Part shown: positions 11,539 through 22,962 of the stretch, piece by piece
How the letters are laid out: each line of letters begins with the position of its first letter
Position numbering within the stretch: position 1 is the first letter of the stretch
Assembly: GCA_902728285.1 (NCBI GenBank)
Contig: CACVBU010000480.1
Coordinates: 558,001 to 622,000, forward strand
Origin: Clytia hemisphaerica
Taxonomy: Eukaryota > Cnidaria > Hydrozoa > Leptothecata > Clytiidae
Reading direction: 5' to 3'
DNA: 64,000 nt
The notes under the pieces: generated by a model
The model's input: only the letters and a program-made list of their open reading frames with translations
The model's database searches: none
What the model was told of the DNA's origin: nothing
Made by a program: the position numbers and the translations under genes

Positions 11539-12644
11539 TAGATTATAATATATGATCTTCTTTCCTTGCCACTAGATTAGAAAAAATGGGCAATTTCGAT
11601 TCAATTTGCTTTCAAAATTGTCTATTTCAAAGTATTTCATTTTTTACCTTTCTTGGAAAAATCAGCTTTGTGAAAGGAGCAGAAAATTGGGCTTCCGTGG
11701 CCAAAATATTAAGAACAAGTTAAGAATATTTTAAGGCTTTGTGGGCTCTAAAACACCTGTTTTCTTAGGAAAATGGATACCAAAATACTGAAAAAATGCT
11801 GAAAATAATAACACGTTAAGAACATTTTTAGGCTTGAAACTCGAAAAGTTAAGAACATCCTAAGACTTCAAAATTTTTAGATGTTCTTATAAAGAAACGG
11901 GTAATCATAATAGCATTATAAACTTAGATATGACTGTACTCTAAAAATTGATTAGTCTTCAGTTAAGTTGCAGCAATTCTAGCATCATCTAAAAGTATAT
12001 GCGCGTTGATTAATAATACAACGAGTTTCAAACAACAGAAAAAATCGTCATGAGCCACTTAGTTATCAACCAGCAAGCCTATAGAGGATTTATCAAAGTA
12101 ATAGTATATACAATTTGTTAATGAACTTTACAATAATAGCATTCGGTGTATAAAGCCATCATTAAAAGCTTTTCATGCAATCAATTAAACGATAGAAGTG
12201 AACTGGGAACTAAGTGCGTTGTCAATCTAAAAATCATTTCCTAAAAAATCGATTTTTCCGTACGCCTAGTTTTAATGATATGAATTTGTTTGTTGTTGAT
12301 ATCTTTTGCAGTACGTATACAGTATAAGAAATTATATAAGTGATAATTGCAAACAAGTATCATAGATATCAGGGACAAAGACAAAGAAGTAGAAACATTA
12401 AAAACAGCTCTTATTTTGTTGCTTTACCAGTATTGTTTACTCGAGAAGAGAAGACACGTCAAAATTATCGATTTGTTTTGCTTTCCTAATTGTGATCAAT
12501 CAATCCATTGTATTAGGTGAGTCAATTTGATGCTATTATTTATCAATCTTCTACACTTATTCCATAAGAACATCCAAAATGTTTAAAGCTTCCGAATGTT
12601 CTTAACTTTTTGAGTTTGGTACTAAAATATGTTTTTTTGTGTAA
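11539..12644. other. Non-coding, nothing recognised except repeat scraps
   Basis: Contains part of the TTAAGAACAT-family repeat (11690-11890 and 12545-12610) and otherwise unremarkable AT-rich DNA. There is no ORF of note. Confidence 0.4.
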
Positions 12645-12912
12645 TTTCCGGGTATGGGTACTACCCTTGTCGAACGACGGGGGTGCTCCGCTGAGGTTCG
12701 AAAAAACCCTGAATGGGACTGAAATTCCAAAATGTTCACAAATGTTCTACTTTGTCCCCAAATTTTCCAAAAATAGGCACCCTACGAGGGACTGATTTTT
12801 CTATTTTGGTGTTTTTGCGACCCTACCTGGGACTCGTGGAGGTTAAAAAGGTACCCTGACCAGTGGAGCATCCCTGTAACCCATCTTGCCCTAGTACCCT
12901 CCCCCCGGGTGT
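12645..12912 (-). repeat. C/G-run palindromic element, orientation opposite to the 24.6 kb copy
   Basis: Landmarks run in reverse order and complement relative to 24598-24903: GGGTACTACCC...GGGGTGCTCCGCTGAGGTTCGA on the left, then CCCTACGAGGGACT, CTACCTGGGACTCGTGGAGGTT, CCCTAGTACCC and a C/G run on the right. The unit CCTACNNGGGACT is repeated internally. It is a non-autonomous repeat. The 61-codon ORF across it is spurious. Confidence 0.7.
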
Positions 12913-13689
12913 GTAATGTCGGGTAAAGTTAAAATGCTGTTATTATTCTTAAAATTTTGGTCATCGAAATTAATATAAGCCTTCTTTTTCTTGTTCTTAA
13001 TTTTTTTAGTTTTAAGTTAATGTTCTTAGCTTAAGCCATCGATACGAAGCCTTATGTTCTTATATAGTTTGTTGTTTAAAAAATAAGCTTACGATAAGGA
13101 TAGGCCAACCTTATGTGCCCGGATCTATTTACGTTACTAGTGGACGTCATTCAAAAAGCAGACAATAACAAGATACTATCTGACGATCAGTAAGCATAAA
13201 ACAGCCGATAATACACTGGGAACGACGTTTGGGATAGGCTTGGTGCAAACTGATAAGTCATGTATTTTTAGCGTGTAAAATCAAGCAAACAAACAGAAAA
13301 AAACTCAAACAAACAAATTTTATATTGAATCGGACCCCAAATTCCTCAAGCCAATGGTTTGCTTAACTCATGGTTCGGTGAGCTTGATGGGAGGGGCCAG
13401 AGTTCCGTCTAACTAGCGAGGGATGTTGACCCGACCTTGTAAAGAACTCTCCCCAAACTTTCCCGGTTGTGTCACGTTCATCAGTATTATAAAATAGTGA
13501 TACAAGGGACGCTAGGTACGAGATTGATTAAATTCCACTTTCTAATCCAAGGAGTTCTGATGTGATGTTTTGCAACGACGGGAGCCGTCTAGTTCATTTA
13601 GAACGCTTTCATGCAATCAATTGTCGAATGCCTTTGCTGAGATCTGTAGGAATTATATCGCGCTTTCCTCAATGCTATTACCATTTAAA
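12913..13689. other. Non-coding, repeat copy and unassigned sequence
   Basis: Positions 12940-13075 are a second copy of the TTAAGAACAT family, ending with the same CTTATGTTCTTATATAGTTT as copy 1. The rest shows no gene. Confidence 0.4.
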
Positions 13690-14780
13690 GAATCAAAAAA
13701 GGTGAGTATATATCATCACGTTACTAGCCATCGTAGACGAATTGGTTATTGAATGCATCAAGCAATTAGAAGCTCTTTTTTGTAAAGCCAAAGGAAAAAC
13801 TACCAACAAAGCGGCATCTAATTCTTCAAGTCGGTGAAACTTTTCTTTCAGGTCTGCTCGTCTCCCATAACTGTTTTCGATTCGTTTGGGTTGGAGACGT
13901 AACCAACTACTGCTAGGTATCTCCTTTTGATAACTTGGAAATTTGACCGTAGAACTGTTGGTCAAGTGCGCTTTCCAGAAAACGTTTTTCACTCGTCTTA
14001 GCATTCGGGTATATCTTCCATGATCTATTTGCCATAGCCCAAGATTCACATCCATATGAAAAAAATTGATTCAAACGTAAGTTTTAATATGGGAGCACCA
14101 AACCCTTGTAAGTGAGTTCAGGGCACCCCAAACTTTGGCAATGCGTGTGTTTATTTCACGTGTTGCGTTGGTTTATCCACCGCCAAGGTAGAGGAAATCG
14201 TCAACCTTTTCTATCACGTCTCCAAATTAGTGAATGAATGGTATTGTTTTTTATGTTTTTTTTATGGATTGATGAGCATAACTTTCGTCTTCCCGGCATT
14301 ATAAAGAAAAGGACCAACAGTCTGGGTGGCGATCCTGTCTCAGCTTTGAAGTTATTTCTCCGACGTTTTCTGTATAAGATAAATTCAATTTGGGCCAAAC
14401 GACCGACTGGATGCCTCCACGTCCATAGTTTCCCCTCCGGTTTCTGGAACCGTGCCCTGCCAGCTAGAAGGTGTTGGTGTTTTTGTAGAAATCTTTCAAT
14501 CAATTCGCCATTTCGGATGGCAACTTGATGATAAGAAAGTTTGCTAGTTATCCGTGCACTAAAATCTTTCCACAATGATGAGGTTAATTAGTGAGGTATC
14601 GTCCTTATCCCGTTACTCAATTGTTCGTAGAAATATTCAACTTCCTCAATTGAAGCCTGATTATGAGGCGAGTATAGCTGATAATAACCGTTTTCGAGTT
14701 ACCAGAGCAGACAGCAATCGTTCAACTTTTTGATGGAAATAAGTGATGGTAGTAAACTCTTCTGGACTGTGATGTCGTTT
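13690..14780 (-). pseudogene. LINE retrotransposon remnant (endonuclease plus RT C-terminal pieces)
   Basis: Read on the minus strand, 14780-14560 translates in pieces to an EEP-endonuclease-like stretch (YSPHNQASIEEVEYFYEQL). 14570-14380 gives RFQKPEGKLWTWRHPVGRLA followed by QIEFIL, the C-terminal part of that nuclease. 14205-14030 gives VDDFLYLGG...INQ...YGCESW-like text, and 14010-13850 gives YTRMLRRVKNVFWKAHLTN, both typical of the end of the reverse transcriptase in RTE/CR1-type LINEs, often annotated as craniofacial development protein 2-like. The central RT with its catalytic motif is missing and frames shift repeatedly. It is therefore a dead, internally deleted copy. Confidence 0.7.
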
Positions 14781-15849
14781 TTGTATGCCGATGCTGCAAA
14801 TAGAATGCTTTTACCGAGATCATAACTAATTATTTTAGGTCGTTTTCATTGTAAAAGAAACGATACTCTTGAATATAAATCAGTTACAGGTTGAATTTGT
14901 GAATGTGTAGATCAAGCTCATCACGAGCAAAGTTCGATTTAAGTGAGCGATAAGTTTGAGTCTCAATGTTGTAAAATCTTTTAATTGAAAGATCCCTTTT
15001 ATGGACGAGAGGTTAGAGTTGGGCCGTTTATTTTTAAGATTTAGGCAAGAATCATCATCATTTATTCGAGCGGTTTTATTTACGTTACTGATAGACGGCA
15101 AAGAATAACAATATTATCTGGCGCTAAAAGTAATCAAGTAACAAAAGCTGATAATACGGAGGAAACGAGGTTGTTAGTGCTAAATTATCTTTTCAAACGT
15201 ACTTAAATGTTGGATTTGAACATTGGTTAAAAATGGTAGGTAGAACAAAGATCAGTGCACAATTAAATCAAATGGACTTAAATTTCTGTTTTGCTGCCTT
15301 AGGTGGGCTGGAAAAAGTTGAAAACCTGGGTTCAGACTTTATTATTGCCATTGCAGGAGTGAACAAGGAGGCGCTCATAGCTTTACGCAATATATTGAAC
15401 GCAAATATCTCGAATTTTTGCGTGTTTGTCTTTGTGTTGTTAGTATCGTCCCGGTTATATGTTTTCCGAAAAATTTGCTACCCGGTTAGCTTTTATAAGC
15501 TAGCATAGGCGATATAGCTGTTCTCTTTGAGCAAGCGCAGCGGACGTTTTTCAAAGTAATACAAAGTAAATAGGGATGACAAATAATATGAGCTCATTCA
15601 TGGTGGCCCATGAGAGTGCCAGGTAATGTGGTATCGATAATTAGTTCTTAGAAAGTAAACACAGGATGGCTGAGCGTACGATGTAACTATTTTTCTGATA
15701 AGCATTTAGAAAACGAATCGATAAATCTTGATAGACAGTGATATACCGTTCGGTAATTAGTTCTTTCAAAGTAAACAAACGATTGCGTACAAAAACATTC
15801 TATAAAAGGCTTTTAAAACGTTAGCACTTTGCATAGTAAAAGGATTCTA
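14781..15849. other. Intergenic, no gene supported
   Basis: The 91-codon open stretch 15233-15508 (plus) and the 73-codon antisense stretch 14880-15101 have no recognisable domain. No splice pattern was found. The DNA is AT-rich. Confidence 0.35.
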
Positions 15850-16112
15850 GGTCAATTGCCCTCCGGAGAACTGCCCCCGGACAAATGCTCCCCCCCGGAC
15901 AAATACCCCACAGACAATGGCCTTCCTGGGCAATTACCAAAACTCTCTTTAATAATGTTCTCTTTACTTATTAAATTCATCGCCTATATTTTGAGCTAGC
16001 TCTCTCTTTACGAAAATTTATTTCGATTATTCGGGGGTAATTGTCCCTGGGAGTAATTGTTCGGGGGGAAATTGTCCCTGGGCAATTGTCGCGGAGGGTA
16101 ATTGTCCTGTCA
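15850..16112. repeat. Palindromic GGGGGCAATTG-type repeat
   Basis: The left half carries CAATTGCCCTCCGG, CCCCCGGACAAATGC and CCCCGGACAAATACC. The right half carries the inverse: GGGGGTAATTGTCC, GGGGGGAAATTGTCC and GGAGGGTAATTGTCC. The two halves face each other around an AT-rich centre near 15960-16020, giving a fold-back repeat with internal direct repeats of about 18 bp. It is non-coding. Confidence 0.65.
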
Positions 16113-16155
16113 CCAGTAAAAGCTACGCCTAGCAATAGTTTTATACTTGTTATAG

Positions 16156-16445
16156 GATTCCAGGACAATTACGATACAACGGTAAAGGACGACAAATTGA
16201 GAGCACCAGAACAAAAAGGTAACAAGATGACTCATTATATTTCATTATATTTCGGCCTTCATGTTTTTAAGTCTGCGACTGCAGTCGGAGACGACACAAA
16301 GGCTCTTCTTTACATAGCTATCTACCAGAAAGTAGAGGAAGGCTTCACTCTAAATAGTTACAGTTTTATATTTGTCATAGGTTTCCAGCATAATCCCGAA
16401 TACAACGACGTAAAGAACGGAAATTGAAAATTTTAGAACAAAAAG
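16156..16445 (+). other. Two tandem copies of a small exon-like block upstream of NLR-like gene A
   Basis: Positions 16156-16218 follow TTATAG and are followed by GGTAAC. Positions 16381-16445 follow TCATAG and are followed by GGTAGA. Both start KRTTTCCAG-like and end GAACAAAAAG before the donor. The same block occurs once upstream of paralogue B (55472-55537). Direct splicing to the main coding exon would put a stop at its first codons in the longest open frame, so this is probably a 5' UTR exon, duplicated in tandem with ~225 bp of surrounding intron. Use of either copy is untested. Confidence 0.4.
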
Positions 16446-16681
16446 GTAGAGATGACTCGTTTCTTGTTAGCCTTCATGTTTTCACTTTTTTTCTACGTCA
16501 TTCTAGTCCCTTTTTTGCGAATCGAGATACATAAATTTATCAAAGACAGCTGATGATTGTATTAAGATGAAACTTAGATTACTATGAAGAAAATTGCATT
16601 TTTTTTTCTTGAAGCACTCTTGAAGCATCGCTTAACCTTTAATACATGTCAAAAACAGCATACTAATGAATTATTTTCAGC

Positions 16682-19600
16682 ATGATGGAAGAGAAACCAG
16701 AATTGGTGGCTACTGAAGATGAAATACGTTATTACAAATGTCAAAAATTACGCGGGAAGTTCGACGAGAAACTTCAGGAGAAAGTATTTGATGAAATGCA
16801 AACTGAAGATCCTCAGGAAATCTACAAATTCTTTGAAACCAAGAAAAAGCAAATCCTAAAATGCAGGAAAAACAAGAGCATCAATGCTGACCAGTTTAAC
16901 CTTCTCCTACCATCGAACGGCGAAACAAATGTTAAACTGTTCGATACAAGTTTGCTGATTTTTGTACTGACAGAGTTTTTCAATAGCGAGCATCATATTC
17001 TGCAGAAAATCCGAAACTGGTTGCAACATAAAACACCACCTGAACTCGACGAGCAACAATTCAACGATATCTTTGATGCAGTCGAGAAACCTTTGATGGA
17101 TTTAGGAGTACCAAAGGAGGATTTGGAAAGAATAAAGAAAATGAGAGTGATGGATGCTGAAGCGAAAAGATTGCTGAAAATCAAATCCTTCAATTACAAC
17201 TGTCAACCTCCTGTTGCCAACCATCACCATCGTGAAGCAGTTATTGATAACATCCATGCAGCAATGCTTCTACAACATGCAGATGACACAAAGTTTGGAG
17301 TTGTTGTCAGTGGATTACCAGGTTGCGGAAAATCTGAAGCAGCTAAAGTCTACTGGAAAACCTTCCAAAAGAAGTATTACGAGGACGCAGTCTGTTGGGT
17401 AAATTGTAATGACTATATGTCTATGCTGAAATCCTTTGGCGATATTGCTGACCGATGCGGAATCAACACCAAAAAACCTGACGGATCGTACAGAAAGTTA
17501 GAGGAGATTGCGGACCTTGTGTACAGGTTCTTTAGTACGGAACAAGAAGAAAACATTCCAAGGAAAATTCTATTCATCTTCGATAACGCTGATGACCAAA
17601 ATGACGTTGGTAAATTCATTCCAACGGCAAACTATGATGCAATACACATGCTAATCACATCACAGTGTCAAGTATGGGATCCACGTTTCCGAGTTATCAA
17701 GCTAGATGTTTTCACAGTTGAAGAATCTCAAATCTTTCTTCAACAAAATATCAAACGGGATGAAACAGAATCCACGACCAAGCAACTCTATGAAATGCTC
17801 GGGTGTCATCCTTTGGGTATGCAACAAGCAGTATCCTACATTAACGAGCATGGCATTGATATAGAAACTTACATTACTGAGTTCAAAAAAAGACAAAAGG
17901 AGTACATGTCAAAGGAATCGGATCAGATCGGAAAAGCGACCGTTTACACCACCTTATCGTTAGCTTACGAGAGAATCGAGAACGAAGGAGACAGCGCCAT
18001 TATCCAGCTAATCAACATCATTGCATATCTAGATGGAAGAGATATCAAGAAAGGTCTCTTACTCAAATGTGTCAACGAAGACGTATCAACCTTGAACAAC
18101 ATACTCCATTTTTTATCAAAGTATTCAATCATTAATATCTCATTGTCAAATAGCAACACTTCGTATGCTGAACAGCAACTAACGTGTCATTCCTTAACAC
18201 AAGCATTCTTGAAAGTTCACCAAATTGATAAACATGAAGAAATAATACAAAGGGTTGGAGCAGTTTTCATCGAAGATCTTAAGAGATGTAAAAATGAAAA
18301 CCTGAAGATGGATGGATATTTCTGGTATCAGCATTTCCATCATATTTGCAATGGTGATCAAGATAGTGCACTCTTAATGGAATTCAAAGAACGTCAAGTA
18401 TTACTAATTGATTTATTCAAAACAAACGGAGACATTCAGAGACTTCAATTTTTTATCGAACAGATTTTAAACAATTTACTCGAAAAACATGATGATGACC
18501 ATCATGTAGTGTTACAAACGCAACACAATATTGCGTTCTGCTTACAAGAAACCGGTAAAACGAAAGAAGCTCTCGAAATTTACCGAAAAGTGGAAGAGAA
18601 GCAGCTGACAACACTTGGCAGTGATCATCAAAGTGTGTTGACAACGCAACACAATATTGCGCAATGCTTACAAAAAAACGGTAAAACGAAAGAAGCTCTC
18701 GAAATTTACCGACAAGTGGAACAGAAGCAGCTGACAACATTTGGCAGTGATCATCCAGAATTGTTGACAACGCAACACAATATTGCGCAATGCTTACAAA
18801 AAAACGGTAAAACGAAAGAAGCTCTCGAAATTTACCGACAAGTGGAACAGAAGCAGCTGACAACACTTGGCAGTGATCATCAAAGTGTGTTGACAACGCA
18901 ACACAATATTGCGCAATGCTTACAAAAAAACGGTAAAACGAAAGAAGCTCTCCAAATTTACCGAAAAGTGGAAGAGAAGCAGCTGACAACACTTGGCAGT
19001 GATCATCAAAGTGTGTTGACAACGCAACACAATATTGCGCAATGCTTACAACAAACCGGTAAAACGAAAGAAGCTCTCGAAATTTACCAACGAGTTGAAA
19101 AGAAGAAGCTGACAACACTTGGCAGTGATCATCCAAGTGTGTTGACAACGCAACACAATATTGCGCAATGCTTACAACAAACCGGTCAAACGAAAGAAGC
19201 TCTCGAAATTTACCGACGAGTGGAACAGAAGAAGTTGACAACACTTGGCAGTGATCATCCAGATGTGTTGATAACGCAACACAATATTGCGCAATGCTTA
19301 CAAGAAACCGGTAAAACGAAAGAAGCTCTCGAAATTTACCGAAAAGTGGAAGAGAAGCAACTGACAACACTTGGCAGTGATCATCCAAGTGTGTTGAGAA
19401 CGCAACACAATATTGCACAATGCTTACAACAAACCGGTAAAACGAAAGAAGCTCTCGAAATTTACCGAAAAGTGGAAGAGAAGCAACTGACAACACTTGG
19501 CAGTGATCATCAAAGTGTGTTGATAACGCAACACAATATTGCACAATGCTTACAACAAACCGGTAAAACGAAAGAAGCTCTCGAAATGTACCAACGAGTG

Positions 19601-22600
19601 GAACAGAAGCAGCTAAAAACATTTGGCACTGATCATCCAGATGTGTTGATAACGCAACACAATATTGCACGATGCTTACAACAAAACGGTAAAACGAAAG
19701 AAGCTCTCGAAATTTACCGAAAAGTGGAAGAGAAGCAACTGACAACACTTGGCAGTGATCATCCAAGTGTGTTGACAACGCAACACAATATTGCACAATG
19801 CTTACAACAAACTGGTAAAACAAAAGAAGCTCTCAAAATGTACCAACGAGTGGAACAGAAGCAGCTAAAAACATTTGGCACTGATCATCCAGATGTGTTG
19901 ATAACGCAACACAATATTGCGCAATGCTTACAACAAACCGGTAAAACAAAAGAAGCTCTCGAAATGTACCAACGAGTGGAACAGAAGCAGCTAAAAACAT
20001 TTGGCACTGATCATCCAGATGTGTTGAAAACGCAACACTGTATTGCGCAATGCTTACAGCAAACCGGTCACACGAAAGAAGCTCTCGAAATTTACCGAAA
20101 AGTGGAAGAGAAGCAGCTGACAACACTTGGCAGTGATCATCAAAGTGTGTTGACAACGCAACACAATATTGCGCAATGCTTACAAAAAAACGGTAAAACG
20201 AAAGAAGCTCTCGAAATTTACCGACAAGTGGAACAGAAGCAGCTGACAACATTTGGCAGTGATCATCCAGAATTGTTGACAACGCAACACAATATTGCGC
20301 AATGCTACAAAAAAAAACGGTAAAACGAAAGAAGCTCTCGAAATTTACCGACAAGTGGAACAGAAGCAGCTGACAACACTTGGCAGTGATCATCAAAGTG
20401 TGTTGAACAACGCAACACAATATTGCGCAATGCTTACAAAAAAACGGTAAAACGAAAGAAGCTCTCCAAATTTACCGAAAAGTGGAAGAGAAGCAGCTGA
20501 CAACACTTGGCAGTGATCATCAAAGTGTGTTGACAACGCCACACATATTGCGCAATGCTACAACAAACCGGTAAAACGAAAGAAGCTCTCGAAATTTACC
20601 GAAAAGTGGAGGAAGAGAAGCAGCTGACAACACTTGGCAGTGATCATCAAAGTGTGTTGACAACGCAACACAATATTGCGCAATGCTTACAACAAACCGG
20701 TAAAACGAAAGAAGCTCTCGAAATTTACCAACGAGTTGAAAAGAAGAAGCTGACAACACTTGGCAGTGATCATCCAAGTGTGTTGACAACGCAACACAAT
20801 ATTGCGCAATGCTTACAACAAACCGGTCAAACGAAAGAAGCTCTCGAAATTTACCGACGAGTGGAAGAGAAGCAGCTGACAACACTTGGCAGTGATCATC
20901 AAAGTGTGTTGACAACGCAACACAATATTGCGCAATGCTTACAACAAACCGGTAAAACGAAAGAAGCTCTCGAAATTTACCGAAAAGTGGAAGAGAAGCA
21001 ACTGACAACACTTGGCAGTGATCATCAAAGTGTGTTGACAACGCAACACAATATTGCGCAATGCTTACAACAAACCGGTAAAACGAAAGAAGCTCTCGAA
21101 ATTTACCAACGAGTTGAAAAGAAGAAGCTGACAACACTTGGCAGTGATCATCCAAGTGTGTTGACAACGCAACACAATATTGCGCAATGCTTACAACAAA
21201 CCGGTCAAACGAAAGAAGCTCTCGAAATTTACCGACGAGTGGAACAGAAGAAGTTGACAACACTTGGCAGTGATCATCCAGATGTGTTGATAACGCAACA
21301 CAATATTGCGCAATGCTTACAAGAAACCGGTAAAACGAAAGAAGCTCTCGAAATTTACCGAAAAGTGGAAGAGAAGAGAAGCAACTGACAACACTTGGCA
21401 GTGATCATCCAAGTGTGTTGAGAACGCAACACAATATTGCCACAATGCTTACAACAAACCGGTAAACCGAAAGAATGCTCTCGAAATTTACGAAAAAGTG
21501 GAAGAGAAGCAGCTGACAACACTTGGCCAGTGATTATCAAAGTGTGTTGATAACGCAACACACTATTGCACACTGCTTACAACCAAACCGGGTAAAACGA
21601 AGAAGACGCTTCGAAATTTACCGAAAAAGTGGAAGAGAAGCAGCTGACAACACTTGGCAGTGATCATCAAAGTGTGTTGATAACGCAACACAATATTGCA
21701 CAATGCTTACAACAAACCGGTAAAACGAAAGAAGCTCTCGAAATGTACCAACGAGTGGAACAGAAGCAGCTAAAAACATTTGGCACTGATCATCCAGATG
21801 TGTTGATAACGCAACACAATATTGCACGATGCTTACAACAAAACGGTAAAACGAAAGAAGCTCTCGAAATTTACCGAAAAGTGGAAGAGAAGCAACTGAC
21901 AACACTTGGCAGTGATCATCCAAGTGTGTTGACAACGCAACACAATATTGCACAATGCTTACAACAAACTGGTAAAACAAAAGAAGCTCTCGAAATGTAC
22001 CAACGAGTGGAACCGAAGCAGCTAAAAACATTTGCACTGATCATCCAGATGTGTTGATAACGCAACACAATATTGCGCAATGCTTACAACAAACCGGTAA
22101 AACAAAAGAAGCTCTCGAAATGTACCAACGAGTGGAACAGAAGCAGCTAAAAACATTTGGCACTGATCATCCAGATGTGTTGATAACGCAACACAATATT
22201 GCGCAATGCTTACAACAAACCGGTCAAACAAAAGAAGCTCTCGAAATTTACCGACGAGTGGAACAGAAGCAGCTAAAAACATTTGGCACTGATCATCCAG
22301 ATGTGTTGATAACGCAAAGTCATATGGCAGATTCTTTGGTAGATATTGAACAGAAGGAGGAAGCCGTTGTCATTTACAAACAGGTCGCGTCAAAACAATT
22401 GAACGTTCTTGGTGAACAACACCCAAACTTACTCACCACGAAATACAATTTAGCTGTTTGCTTAAACAAAATGGGACGAATTGAAGAAGCTTTGGAGATA
22501 TTTAGAGAAGTGGAGCAAGTGGAAATGACAACACTTGACGAAAACCATCCATCATTGGTGAGAACCAAGGAGTTCATCGAAATGTGCTTGGAAGATTTGA

Positions 22601-22962
22601 AATCAAGTAATAAAAGGTTAGTTTATCATAAAAATGGAGGTCTTATTCAGATTTTGTGGTGATATCTGAAATACCGAGACAAGGTTCTGTAATGATGTCA
22701 TTCATCAATCATAAATACTTCAAATGATGATGGCAAGAATTTTTAAGCATTTTGCGCAGTTTTACGTTACTTTACTCAGATTCAAGTTTTTGGTGCGACA
22801 TTGAAAGTATTCTCACGGAAGGAAAATTTCAAATGATGGACTGATTTTGTGAAGATTGACAATCAAATATTAAATGTATTATCTTTAAGTTATCCGTTTA
22901 TATTTATTGCGTTTAAATGCTTTTTTTTTAGTGTCCTGAAGAGCCGATGTGTTATTGTATGA
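16682..22962 (+). CDS. NLR-like STAND protein A: HEPN-like, NB-ARC, long TPR array (frameshifted)
   Basis: The large exon opens after a CAG acceptor (16678-16680). An in-frame TGA upstream makes ATG 16682 the start. Residues ~20-165 resemble the DZIP3-type HEPN domain (LLLPSNGE, then FDTSLLIFVL), but the RxxxxH nuclease motif is absent. The NB-ARC-type ATPase follows: Walker A GLPGCGKS (211-218), Walker B LFIFDNADD (297-305), ITSQ sensor (325-328), GCHPLG (GLPL-like, 374-379) and CHSL (MHD-like, 502-505). From residue ~615, 42-residue TPRs run to the end: about 30 near-identical units and two divergent ones. The frame stays open to 20323, then is broken by many 1-5 base indels between ~20306 and 22035, reading on in shifted frames to donor 22616/22617. 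A short last exon, 22932-22962, adds SVLKSRCVIV. A cytosolic oligomerising sensor is the likely class. Either the gene is broken or the array is badly assembled. Confidence 0.8.
18515..22316 (+). repeat. 126-bp coding tandem array (about 30 TPR units)
   Basis: Each unit is 126 bp (42 codons) with the core HNIAQCLQQTGKTKEALEIY, then RKVEEKQLTTLGSDHPSVLTTQ-like text. Variants at a few sites (QKN/QQT/QET; RKVEE/QRVEK/RRVEQ; TTLGS/KTFGT) allow units to be typed. The order of unit types 2-4 and 5-12 recurs as units 14-16 and 21-29, so an 11-12-unit block is duplicated, with about four extra units between. Equivalent positions are about 2.16 kb apart, for example 19669 and 21828. Because 126 is divisible by three, long open frames also appear on the minus strand, but these are by-products. 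Confidence 0.9.

Noticed and set aside
15233..15508. 91-codon ORF as a gene
   Set aside because: No domain, no splice context and no second copy. The length is expected by chance in such a window.
18453..22282. Long minus-strand ORFs (456, 247, 195 and 139 codons) across the TPR array
   Set aside because: The 126-bp unit is a multiple of three, so a frame open in one unit is open in all. The translation is the complement of the TPR coding strand with no independent domain.
22617..22662. Reading through the donor to end protein A at LVYHKNGG...
   Set aside because: The GTTAGT donor is conserved in B, and downstream acceptors in both copies give matching short terminal exons starting with SV.
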